A stretch of 64,000 nucleotides of DNA from NCBI GenBank assembly GCA_008828725.1, contig MEHQ01000067.1:531197-595196 (forward strand), written 5' to 3'. The notes beneath the pieces were generated by a model, which worked only from the letters and a program-made list of their open reading frames with translations, had not been told where the DNA came from and did no database searches. A program made the translations under genes and the position numbers. Source of the stretch: Saccharina japonica (Eukaryota > Sar > Phaeophyceae > Laminariales > Laminariaceae). Below are positions 1-10,480 of this stretch, in pieces. Numbering within the stretch: position 1 is the first letter of the stretch; each line of letters opens with the position of its first letter.

Positions 1-558
1 GGCATTGCTCAGCAGGCCGATTGCACTCCACAGACCCTCGCTGTTAATCAAGCACGAGAGAAAAAAACTATCATACCAGGTATCTATTACAGTAGTTTTA
101 ATGCAGGGCGCGATAATACCTAGTTTGGCCTTGACATACTACCGTAGTCTTACGCGTGGTGCGCCGAGAAGGTAGTATAGGAGTGTACGATGGACAGAGG
201 AGAACACAGGAAAGGGAATACGAATGAGGCGCACTTGGTGTGAACATCGTACTTCGTACATGGACAATAGGCAACCCAGCTAGCGCGCCGATGGTACCAG
301 GAACATTTTTAGCACTTCATATAATATATATTTCGCGATCGTTTTGGCAACGGCAATGTTTGCGAAGGGTTTCGACTCAGGCAGGCGGTAACCCTAATGG
401 GAGTTACAGAAACGCTGCCAAAGTGCAAAGCTTGAGCCTGAGGCCTTAGAAATAAGGCACCCAGGCAATGCCGTCAACAGTAAATATAAAGGACCCCCAC
501 GAGCAACAAATATGCTCAAGGAAGGCATTGGTTCACAGAAAATATGCTGAACCGAATG

Positions 559-696
559 CTATAAGGTAGAAGCTCGCCTCTTAAGCGCCGATTGCTCCAG
601 CGACTGGCAGAAGAACAGGTCCCTCGCGAGCCAAGGCCAAAACACGGCCATCTTGAGGACGAAACCCAGCACAAGCTTGACCACCATCACGGGCCT
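559..696 (-). CDS. hydrolase exon 6, cap region
   Basis: After the acceptor TATGATGCAG the frame reads RPVMVVKLVLGFVLKMAVFW and LARDLFFCQSLEQ, consistent with the helical cap after SVPPSGNGPM in this family, then reaches a TAG at 559-561. Whether the stop is used or skipped by a splice is undecided. The 558 bases before it show no exon I can support. Confidence 0.6.
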   Translation of the reverse strand, partial: RPVMVVKLVLGFVLKMAVFWPWLARDLFFCQSLEQSALKRRASTL

Positions 697-3600
697 CTGC
701 ATCATACAGTCAGGCGTTTTTTTGGGGGGGGGGCTGCATCAGGAAAGGGATGCATACTCGGGTGGCACGGTGTTTTGCTGCGGCGAAGCATGTCTCGAGC
801 TTCGTCACTGTGACTTGTGTTGCTGACGGATGGCTCGCTTCCGACGGGCCACTGCAGAAGCTAGCTAAACTAGGGCGGGGTTCAAGAGAGAACGATACTG
901 GCCACTGGGCTTCGAGCGACCATTTTGTCGGGGTTGAAACGTTACACCCACATGACAGTTACACGACAGTTACATTACAGCCACATTGCGGTCGCAAGCT
1001 AGAGGACAGTAGCACCATCGCTAAAAAAGCTACCACGGCACAATATCAAGAAACAATGTACTGTGCGGCAGCCGACGCCACCAACGCAACAGCTGCCATA
1101 CGGTAATGCGCACCTCTTTCATGAAGCGCTTGGTCATGGGGCCATTTCCAGAAGGAGGCACCGAGCACAGAAAAGCCGCCCCCGCCATCGCCTGCTTGAT
1201 GGTCTCGGCGCTCTCACTATCTTGGGCGTCTCCTCCCCCGCCTACCACCTCCGGTTCCTTGGCCAACTCCTCCATTAGTTTCAGTAGCACCAGCCCTCCG
1301 AAGCTGCGTCGTCCCAAGCACCACACAGAGCAAAATGATGGTAAGGGTTGGAACAGGGCAGTACAACGTGCAGCTCTCAACGAAGGGCGGTAATGGGCGG
1401 TAAGCAATACCCGGTACAAAGAAAGGCGATCCTGGTAGCACATGTAGCCAGTGCAGGCTAGATTATTGCACGCGCGATCTTGTCGTATGCATGCGCACCA
1501 CCCCCCGAGACCTCAAACATACCGTCACCGCAGGCAAACAGCATACACCTCGGACAGATCATATAGATAATTCCCACTTGATGATCTATAGTATAAGCAG
1601 TAGACCTTTCAAGGCGGATCTACTCCAGATCTTGTCTGATCTACAGTAGCTCACGTAGCCGAGTGGAACCCGTATATAGTCTGCATGAGTTAGCATTTGT
1701 TTCCTGGGTTGGATATGTACTATGCAGACCCTGCACAACTTCTAACATCGGAAGGTAAGGAACTAGGTGGTCTAGATTAGATCATGATCTGTCCGAGGTA
1801 TTCAACAGTGGCACAGTGACACAGTGGCACAATATTATAGCACTGACCGCACCGTCTCCTGCCCAATCAAGCTACTTTGTACAGACTTTCTGTGCAGACT
1901 CTGTGCAGTACCAAACCTGTGCGAGACGAAGACCGGTCTTCGACCCGGCAGCACAGTCTCCGCAAAGCTGCGAACGTCGGCCACGTGGTCGGCTATCTTG
2001 ATCTTCACGCCCACCGCATCTCCCTACGAGTACAGCCACCGGAGGGGGAAAAATAACAAAGTTCTGTAAGCGACGCCGCATAAGCAGAAACTCTCGTTTG
2101 GGGCCAGACTCACATTGTTATGTGCGGCAAGGCAGGGTGTGCTATACGTTATTTTCAATATAAACGAGTGGGTTTCTTATATTTCGTGCAAAATTCGAGG
2201 CTCGATTTCTCGGAAACTCTCCATTTCTGTAAGTAGGTGTTGTCGCGTACTGTATTGCAACCGGGGCGGCAGCATTTCGTACAGTTTCCACCAAGAAAAA
2301 ACTTTACCATACGAGGGTATTTTCAACGCCTGTCAAGCGCGATTTTCTGAACAACCCTGACTACGATACACGGGCGTATTGGTGAGGTAATTAATGCTGG
2401 GACATTCGATCAAGATCTCTCACACGCTCGAGCGTCATCGTCAATCTTGACCTCACCAGGGCCTTGCTTGCATCGGGGTTGCATCGGGGGTTCGTGATGA
2501 TAACTGTGATTGCTACGGGCTGTGTGCACCCGGCGCAATCGCCTCTGGCTGCCTACTGCAATACTTTGTATGTATCTGGTATCATAGACCACAGCCTTTA
2601 GCGTGCCACGCATAGCGGCACCCCTCGCTTTCCGATTCGACGGATGCTGTACATGCCTTGTTGTTGATTGCCATATTCGATTGCCGTTTTCCCATCGCAA
2701 CCTGTCCGCTACCACACTGTTGCGGAAACTTTCACCACAATCCCTTACATCAGTCCAACCCCAATACCGACACTTGTTGCGTATCGCCTATGCAACCGCT
2801 CACGGCACAGTATCCACCCTCCACGACACGAACCACAGCAATATCGGATCGCTGGCCCACCGCACTTGGCGCTGGGTATGGTACAAAGAGTGTGTTACCT
2901 CGACAGCAGGAATAGGCGTCCCCGACGTCCCCCTGAGGCTGATGGAGTAGGTATCGTAGCCTTTGCTGGCTAGGAACGCCATCCAATGCTCCGCCCAGCA
3001 CCAGGCGGCATGGTATGATCCGTGGATGAAGACCAGGGGCGGCAGTTGTTTGCTGCGCTCGGCGCCAGTTTCACAGTGCGTTTTCACATCACAGCGAACG
3101 AACGCAGGGGCGATAAGGGGAGCATAGAAACGCGAGATGCTGGCAGGTCAGATAGTGTGGTCACCAACGGACGATGGTTGATGTTTGATGAGTGGTGGAC
3201 CAAACGCACTACGTTATACTGGTACTTCGAAGTACTACTAACGTACTGCTATTGTTCGTTGATTGGAGGCGTTCCTGACTGAGTTGTAGGTGGAGTCCTA
3301 AAAACTTCTGTTGTGTTCGTCGATGGCACTGCACTTGTCGCACGCGTGTTATTCCCGCCATCGTCTGTGACGTCCTTGCATCCATTGTCCAATTGCTCCT
3401 TTGTGTCCGTGTTCTTATTTTCAAGAGGCACCACGCAAACTCTTCCCCTCAATCAAGAAATACGGCATAGTTATTAGTAGTGTCTTAGTACTGCACTGTT
3501 TGGAGTCTGCTAATTTTGGCGTATCCCGCCGGGTTCTGCACTTGGTATGCACTGTGCGTGCTGCAGTATGGTACACGAACCTTGGCCGTCAGTGATCCGT

Positions 3601-4617
3601 TTGGTCGATATACTATGTACCACGTAATTACAGAGTATACGAAGTATCATGTAAAAGTAGTACCTCAGATTTCAGACCTACCTTCGCTTAGGCGAACCTG
3701 TGGAAGGCTTCTGGGAGACCGCTTGCATGGACACCCCAGAAGGAAGATCAAAGTTCTCCTGCTTCAAAGGGCCCACCTTCACGCTGCCACGGGGGGAGAC
3801 AGGGCAGTCCACACGTAAAGAAGCACCCTACGGTTAGTACCATACAGATTTCGTAGCACCATATGGTTGGTACAGTTTATATTGCCATACCGTAACCTAC
3901 TATGCAAAAAATACAAGCGATACGCACGGTGGGTCGAAGCAAAAGCCGACGACGCGTGACGGTAGTAGTGGTATTCAATAGCGATTGGCATCTATCCAAG
4001 GGCAATGAATGAGACACACAAGACACACAGACATATATACGATGTTTAGTACTACCACCCGTGCAAAGCGGATGCTTGGTGGCGGCGGGACATTCTCGCA
4101 CATGGTTAATACGGTCCAATACTCGTACTATTATTGCCATCAAGTGATGCAGTGGCACCCTCTAAGCCGTACTCGTACTGCAATACAGCAATGATGGGTT
4201 AGATTGAAACCCTGTGGCTCCGCGTTAGGGTGAACTACGGTTTATCCAGGAGCAGCCACAAAAACCGCAACCGTACGATGACAAAACGCAGGAAATGAGG
4301 GAAGCAACACGGGTTTTGGCGTTTGTAAGGGTCATGAAACGGCGGGCTCAACCAATAGGCGGCCTACATCATGTCAGTACGACCAGTGCGGCACAATCGC
4401 CATCACCCATTGTTGGATGAGACTAACCACTCAATGATAGACGCGCAGCACAGCCGAACGCTCTTGGCATTTGACGTCAGAGCAAGCGAGCTTCAACCGC
4501 AGTTGCGTCCATCGCAGTGAGTTGCAGAGACGACAGTAGGACGGACAGCAGGCAATACAAGTTGCACCTTCCTCACCTTTTAAGAGCTACGTCAGGACCT
4601 TTGCCAGCCTTTGCCAT
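559..4617 (-). CDS. alpha/beta-hydrolase fold protein, six exons, C-terminus unresolved
   Basis: Exons in transcription order are 4577-4617, 3682-3783, 2899-3052, 1917-2023, 1114-1303 and 559-696; introns have GT..AG ends and every junction preserves codon phase, giving 243 codons and a stop at 559-561. Seen: an HG oxyanion-hole motif in LPPLVFIHGSYHAAWCW, the strand/turn SLRGTSGTP, the nucleophile elbow SHSFGG formed across a splice junction (Ser of the usual G-x-S-x-G, with the first Gly replaced by Ser), and the cap-region motif SVPPSGNGPM. Family knowledge: such enzymes hydrolyse esters, amides or related bonds and need a later Asp and His. Those residues are absent from the placed exons, so either the last exon splices on to sequence I could not identify (a GC-AG donor near 569 is possible, or exons lie beyond position 1) or the gene is truncated. 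Substrate unknown. Confidence 0.75.
1114..1303 (-). CDS. hydrolase exon 5, nucleophile elbow and cap start
   Basis: It begins with FGGLVLLKLMEELAKE directly after the catalytic Ser, then an acidic Gly-rich loop (VVGGGGDAQDSESAE) and AAFLCSVPPSGNGPMTKRF. The donor is GTGCGC after MKE, phase 0. Confidence 0.78.
1547..1799. mobile_element. MITE with perfect 16-bp terminal inverted repeats, GATCTGTCC family
   Basis: The ends ACCTCGGACAGATCAT and ATGATCTGTCCGAGGT are exact reverse complements. The interior carries blocks shared with six other places in the window: CTCACGT, CCTGGGTTGGAT, a TGTACT..GCAGA.CCTGCACAAC stretch and GGAAGGTAAGGA. There is no coding capacity. It lies in the intron between hydrolase exons 4 and 5. 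No convincing target-site duplication was seen. Confidence 0.8.
1917..2023 (-). CDS. hydrolase exon 4, helix before the nucleophile strand
   Basis: Acceptor ACTCGTAG is preceded by a pyrimidine tract; the exon reads DAVGVKIKIADHVADVRSF and then GRRPVFVSH, the strand leading to the nucleophile. It ends in phase 2 with AG, so the catalytic Ser codon is completed by the first base of exon 5. Confidence 0.75.
2899..3052 (-). CDS. hydrolase exon 3, oxyanion-hole exon
   Basis: This 154-base exon carries PLVFIHGSYHAAWCW and GYDTYSISLRGTSGTP, the first two core strands of the fold with the HG oxyanion hole. It ends in phase 0 at the donor GTAACA. It is the exon that identifies the family most clearly. 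Confidence 0.8.
3682..3783 (-). CDS. hydrolase exon 2
   Basis: Acceptor CCCCCGTGGCAG and donor GTAGGT flank 102 bases, read as one leading base, 33 codons (beginning VKVGPLKQENFDLPSG) and two trailing bases. The trailing AG plus the first base of exon 3 makes Ser, joining to KQLPPLVFIHGS. This is the hydrophilic leader before the first core strand. Confidence 0.65.
4577..4617 (-). CDS. hydrolase exon 1 (proposed start)
   Basis: An ATG at 4617 opens MAKAGKGPDVALK and is followed after 41 bases by the donor GTGAGG. It ends in phase 2, exactly what the next exon needs. The frame stays open upstream of this ATG, so a longer N-terminus is possible; a minus-strand frame at 4673-4880 rich in Ser, Arg and Ala looks like a targeting peptide but could not be joined in phase. 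Confidence 0.5.
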
Positions 4618-5329
4618 CGTAAGCGGAGAAAGGCGTCTGTCCCCCAAACGTCTCCCGCCCGTTTCAAATCCACTACAACTCCATGTTGTCCGGTCCTCTG
4701 CCCCAGGTACAGGAAGAAGATGCGCATGCAGCGACCGAAGACCGCGCCCCTGAGGATGTGAAGCGCAAGGCCGATCGGAGGCTGGGGTTGTTAAGCGCAA
4801 CGCCGACAGGACGGTCGAAGAAGGCCCCCCTGAGAAAAGCCTGTGTGCAGGCTACATGCCGAGCATCTTGCAATAACGGTAGCCTGCCAAGGCGGTCTAG
4901 ACTGCTCGTATACTGTAAACACAATTAGACACCGTACAGCAGTACCTACCCACTTAGAGCAGCTACATGGTGGTGATGGTGATGATGACAATGCCCAAAT
5001 GCCTCTTCACAGCTATTAATACCAGTATGTTTGTTTTGGTAGTTTTTTCAACACTGGCTGCTCCCGAGCGCCAGTCGACCTCCCGCGGCCGCACGATCGT
5101 CGCGCACACAGCAGCTGACAGCAGCCCTCCGTGTCCCCAGCGAACAAAGGGCGCCGTCGCCAAACACAACGAGCGGGGAGCATCGAAAATCCCCCTCCCG
5201 GGGTTGACAAATATTCACCATGTTTTATTTTGAGTCAGCGGCAGAACGGTCGACCCTGGACGTACGAATTGTGGGTTAAAGTCCCACCTTCTCTGCGTTT
5301 TTTGTTTCCCTTTCTTTTTTTAGGGTGCG

Positions 5330-5445
5330 GTGAGTGGGTTGGTGGGTGGGTTGGTGGTTGGGTAGGCAGTCAGCAAGTGGGTGGGTAGTTGGGTGGGTTG
5401 GTGGGCGGGAGGGTGAGTGAGTGGGTGAGGGTGGGTGGGTGGCTG
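5330..5445 (+). repeat. G-rich GGTGGGT/GGTTGGT array
   Basis: The plus strand has a dense run of GGG and GG blocks spaced by T, TT or A, for example GGTGGGTTGGTGGGCGGGAGG. Such a strand could form G-quadruplexes. The frame through it encodes only Gly/Trp/Val repeats and is not taken as a gene. Confidence 0.8.
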
Positions 5446-5447
5446 TT

Positions 5448-5723
5448 TCACGTTAAGTGCGTTTCGTTTTTAGTCCTCTGGGGTTGCAGCGTACCAGTGT
5501 AGTCATGTTTGTAAGTGCGCAGCAGGTGGTGTGCGGATTCCATGTCCCACGTGTTGTACCGCCTTCTTGCACACAGCATGCACGACTTATGATCTCTGTA
5601 TTCGTACAAACCATTTTTTGCCTTTCTTCCTGAACCAACGTAGAGGGCAACCCTCGCTTGGTAACCCGAAACTCTACTGTAGACTCCAGACCCCAGGCCG
5701 TGCCCCTGTTCCCACCAGGCCAT
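5448..5723 (-). CDS. open frame with a GIY-YIG-like signature, possibly a retroelement or homing nuclease remnant
   Basis: From an ATG at 5723 the frame gives 91 residues; it stays open a little further upstream. It contains GVY, then twelve residues, then YVGSG, then YEYRDH, followed by CMLC and a His-containing helix-like stretch. GIY-YIG nucleases have the two tripeptides about this far apart and an Arg and His downstream. The match is by eye only. A second minus frame overlaps it, which weakens the case. There is no neighbouring reverse transcriptase or splice context. Confidence 0.3.
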   Translation of the reverse strand: MAWWEQGHGLGSGVYSRVSGYQARVALYVGSGRKAKNGLYEYRDHKSCMLCARRRYNTWDMESAHHLLRTYKHDYTGTLQPQRTKNETHLT

Positions 5724-8190
5724 GATCGCCACACCTCGGTGCTTGTTTAACCCATACGGGACTGAAAAACATGTCCTACACTAATTCCAAGTAGTTTGTC
5801 CCCAAATTCGTGGGAGCAGTTCTTAAGTTGTTACTATGATAAGGGGTTAAGGGGTTAGCCTACTATAAGCAGCTCCAGAAATAAGTCTGTACGAAGTCTA
5901 AAAATATGTGCTACACTTTGTAGTAATTCATGCGTAGAGACTGTGTCGGGATTTCGCACGTCGCATTAAAAACAAAAAAGTATCAGTCTGATCGTAAATA
6001 TTGGGTACATTTGGGCCTTTTGTGGCCATGTAACTGACCCTTGATCTAACGACCAGACTGGAATACGGACAGCAAGTGAAGCCAACGAGGGTATGGGGTA
6101 TGGTGTATTGATACATGGATCCCTGTTGTATCGGCCTGTATCTACGATACATACAACTACGGCGCTACAAAGTGGTATCAACAGATACGTAATGCAAGTG
6201 CCGTAAATGCGCTCTCGTACACCGCTGCTGTTGTGTACTGATACCAGAGTTATGATCTGCTGTTGTCAACACCTGACAGTTTAGTGCCTGTAGTTCGAAG
6301 GCGCCCCTCTCCTCTCATCACCCGAATACTGCATCTTTGCTATGCCAACACCAGGCAACCAAAACATAGCACGTACTCGCGTTGAATCATAGCACTGAAC
6401 AGGCCCATCGGCGCCCCCGGTGGTATCATAAATAGTTCCGGTGTATTTACAGTGCTTAAACCTCGCAAGCACTAAGGTCGATATCACGAGCGCGAATTCA
6501 CCCAGGGAGGACATATTTATTGTGCTAAACTGAACTGCAGAAAGCGCCTACGGTACTCGTAGCGTGTGTCTGCACAATTCGACGGGAGCCGACGAGGAAA
6601 AAATATGCTCAACTCTTCCCGAGATGAGAATGGAGGCATGCACCGTACTATTAGTAGTGGGGACGGGGGATGAGCGCCTGCCATGTTACCCTATTAATAG
6701 CTAGTAATAGATCTGAGTTACGAAAGGGAGGGAGCTGGACAAAGAGGGGAATACAAAATAAGCCCGTTTTTTGCCTGGTGGCAAAAAAGGCTTTTCATTG
6801 CGGGGGTGCGCACATGCTTCCATGTTATTTTTTTGTCGGTCTGGTCGTTCGTCTGTTTGCGTTTTTGTCTGTGTGTCCGCCGCGGCCTTATGATCGCGAG
6901 GCCTGTATATGACCAATTTACACAAACCCGGAGCCCATTGGAGCGGGCGAGCTTACATTAACTCGTGGGACTTGTTTCGTCGCAAGCCGCCTCGAGCTGG
7001 TCGCGGTCGCTGTGCCGCTGCGCTTTCGGTAGCCTTGGTGCTGTGTGTTTTGAATGCGGCAGGGTATGTTTTTCTTCGAACGCACACTGCCTACTGCATA
7101 TGTCGGAGCCTTGCCCAAGTGACCTCTGTGCTAGTATGCTGTAAGTAGTTGATATAATCTTTATTAATTGAGAGTCAGACGTCAGCAACTTGTAAATTAA
7201 ACCAGACGACGCGATATATTGACGGAATAATTCAGCCTGGAAATTTACCAGGTATCAGATGTTGGTCGTTGTTAAAGTCAGAGGATAGTATTTGGAGGAT
7301 ACCAATCTTGGGTGTTGGCATAGGAACTTTGGCCGTAAGCGTGATGATAGATTGTTATATGTTACCTGGTAAAATATGTATGGTCTTTATCGAGAATAAC
7401 CATGCGAGATAAACACTGGGGCAACAGTCGCTCCTGTTCTATGGCAGAATAGAGCCGATGTACGAAATCACCAGGGAATCGGATGGACATGATTGTGGGA
7501 ACAGGTAGGGCATGGTCAATTATGGGACCCTAGGCATAAAAGCAACGTTCGACAGTATGCACAAAACGCAGTCGAACGCGAGCATTTGGTAACCAGCAAG
7601 GGCCTACCAGGACGATATGATTGATTAGTTAAAAGCATGTAACAATATGCAGTAATATCTACTATTAATAGTATAGTGAGACAAGCCGAACTGCCTCGCA
7701 CTACGCACGAGCATAACCGAGCAAGGGTCCATCTCTCGTCAGCAGCACCCGGCTACAAAATACGGGCGTTCGACTGTGTTTCTTGTCGACGGCCCCACTG
7801 TATAATTATGGAGATCTGGGTTTACCACGGGGCAGCTACACTAGCTGGTCGAAAGCTTCGTGTCACTGTAATACCAGCTGTAATACGAGCTGTCCTCTTT
7901 TGTTATGTTAGATTAGCACTCGGACTTCTGGTGTTCTCTCACCAACGAAGCACGTTAGGCTTTTGGCCGGTGGCTGGCTGGACACTATTACAGTAGTGCT
8001 ATACTTAAGCGGCGCACTCGATACCCCTTCGTGGTCTGAATAGACTCGGTAGCTGTGCACACTCGCCGGGTGGTTAGCTGTCTACACCGTACGCAAATTG
8101 AGCCTGCAGACCCTCGTTTGGATGATTAATGGAAGGATACTGGCGGTCAAATAATTCGTCAATTGGTATCAGAAAAGCTATTGTGGATAC
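5724..8190. other. intergenic stretch, nothing recognised
   Basis: AT-rich and GC-moderate segments alternate; short open frames up to about 100 codons occur on both strands, none with a family motif, repeats of known type or paired splice signals I could support. Confidence 0.5.
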
Positions 8191-8191
8191 A

Positions 8192-9641
8192 TTATCAGTC
8201 TCTTGCCGCTCACCCTCTCTATTCTAAAACTAAAGCAATCCTTTGCGCGAAACAACTCTTGTCTTATGTCCGTTCTCAGCAATCCGCACCCCTTTGCTGC
8301 ACGGTCTATCTTGCGCCAACCCACTGCTCGTGACGGCGACTCTGCTGTTTCTATCCTCGATGTTGCTCCAAGTCAGCTACCCTCGATGGGAGTAGTTCTG
8401 CTCGTACATTGTGGCGGGGGCACTCCGGAGGGCGACGGTGGCTGTGCGTGAGACGCCGCGGGCCGGTGGATGTCAAATCCCTGTGAGTCAACGCGGCCGG
8501 TCGACACGGTGGTGAAGGCGACCGTAGGGCGACTGGCGGGGGCGGCACGTACAGTAACGACATGGCCGCTCCGTACACTGCGAGTACGGACAAACGGCAC
8601 GCGTGTCGGGGACATCACCAGGAATGGGAGCAGGTGAGGTGGGGGTGCGGAAAAACGAGCTACTACAGCGCGGTGCATCTGAACGTCGCCCACGTGCGAC
8701 GCCCGCAGCGCAGCGCCGGCATCGGTAATGCACGCCGCGTCTTAAGTGGCGGCCTTATTGGCCACGTTCGCTTGACCCAGTCCCACCTCTAACCCCCGGT
8801 GAGCCGCCGCGGCCACCTCCTCACGAGCGCACACGGCCACCACCTTTGCCTCAAGGTTTACGGCTGTCGCCGGAGCCAAACGGTCTGTTTCAAGAGCCCG
8901 GCGATTCTGGTCTCGAGCAACGCAAAACGCTTCTCGAGACCAGGGTCACCAGGCTCGTGGAACGAACCGTTTGGCTCGGGCGACAGCCAAAAACCTTGAG
9001 GCAAAGGCGGTGGCCGTGCGCGCTCGTGAGGAGGTGACCGCGGCGGCTCACCGGGGGTTAGAGGTGGAATTGGGTCAAGCGAACGCGGCCAATAAGGCCG
9101 CCACGTAAGACGCGGCGCGCATCGTCGATGCCGGCGAGGCTCTTCGGGCGTCAAACGTGGACGCGGTGCAGGTACAACGTGCTATAATAGCTCGCCATTC
9201 CGCACCCTCTTCACCTGCTGCCATCCATCTCCAGTGATGTCTTCGACGCGCCTGCCGCTGATCGCAGCGTACCGAGCGGTCATGTCGTCAATGCACCTGC
9301 CGCCCCCGCCCGTCGCCTCACGGTCGCCTCCACACCCGTGCCGACCGGCCACGTCGGCCCACGACTATTGTCCATCAACCGCGTCTCACGCACAGCCACC
9401 ACCACCCTCCCGATTGCCCCCGCAATTACGAGCAGAGCTGCCCCCATCGATGGTAGCTGACTTCGAGTAGCAGAGAGGATATCTACAGGACAGGAGTCGT
9501 CACGAGCACTGGGATTGACGCAAGATATACCGTGCGCTAGAGGGGTGCGGACTGCTGACAAAGAAGATAAGCCAAGGCTTGTTTTGCGTCAAGGATTGGT
9601 TGGTTTGAGAAAAGAGAGGGTAAGCGGCAAGATACTGATAA
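8192..9641. repeat. large imperfect palindrome (foldback element), arms about 710-725 bases
   Basis: The centre is at about 8925: GGTCTCGAG at 8909-8917 mirrors CTCGAGACC at 8933-8941 across a 15-base spacer. Moving outward, mirrored blocks include the GGAGCCAAACGG / CCGTTTGGCTC pair, the CACCTCCTCACGAGCGC / GCGCTCGTGAGGAGGT pair and finally TTATCAGTCTCTTGCCGCT / AGCGGCAAGATACTGATAA. Small indels and mismatches separate the arms. No terminal target duplication or transposase was found. Confidence 0.85.
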
Positions 9642-9694
9642 TCACAAGAGCTCATGTGACACCATTTGACGAGATAAGTTAAAACAGATCCCGC

Positions 9695-10480
9695 CCGTAG
9701 TCTTACCAGTTTGCGCGACTTTGAACGCCCAGAGCATGCGCAACGGACCTCGGCCGTGACCTAAACATGAGGCATGTGTACACGCGGGCCTCCTGCGTGC
9801 CCCGGGGCCGAGGGCGCGAGAACCTATCCGCGGCCGGAAGAGAAATCGTGACTGATGTCCAAAAACAAGACAATTTATTACATGCCAGGTATACGTACAA
9901 GGCTCCCCTTCGGGGAGTGGGGTGGTCCCCGTGGGGTGACGCAAGCTGACATGGCACAGGGCAAATCTATCAATCGCCAATCAGATGTATTGGTATCTTA
10001 TTATGTAAGCACTACACACAAAGCCAATCAGATATACTGGTACACACTGCTAAATAAAACAGGCAGCGTGTCATACCGTGAATAGCAGCACTGCAGCAGC
10101 CAATAATCTACTACGTACAGCAAAAGTGCAGCCGCACACTACTGCTTGCTGTAAGTCTACGACTGCTGCTGTTGGACACATCATACATACCGTAATATAC
10201 CTGGTACATGATCAAATTGCGCCGTATGCGGGAAAATAACTTACGGCGGTATGATATGTATATAGACTACGCACGTTTACAGCAGATAGGTCCAAGTACC
10301 AAACGCACATTTTTGCACGGTCGCATGCAACTACCCGCCAGACGTGGGTCGTTTTGTTATCGTCCATTTGCGGGGCGTGCAAGGGCCCAAGCTCGACGGC
10401 GCACGTTGGGGCCCCGGGCGGGCTCCGTGGCGCGTGCTATAGGCATCCAAAATAACGCGAGCTGGCTTTTTTTCGCGGGA
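9695..10480. repeat. inverted pair of a GC-rich dispersed repeat
   Basis: A diverged block at about 9705-9800 (CCAGTTTGCGCGACTTTGAACGCC..GCGCAACGGACCTCG) is the reverse-complement relative of about 10410-10475 (CGTGGCGCGTGCTATAGGCATCC..CGCGAGCTGG). Similar GC-rich islands lie near 11030-11190, 12830-12880 and 13985-14110 in otherwise AT-rich DNA. They are probably remnants of one mobile family; no coding function is proposed. Confidence 0.45.
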
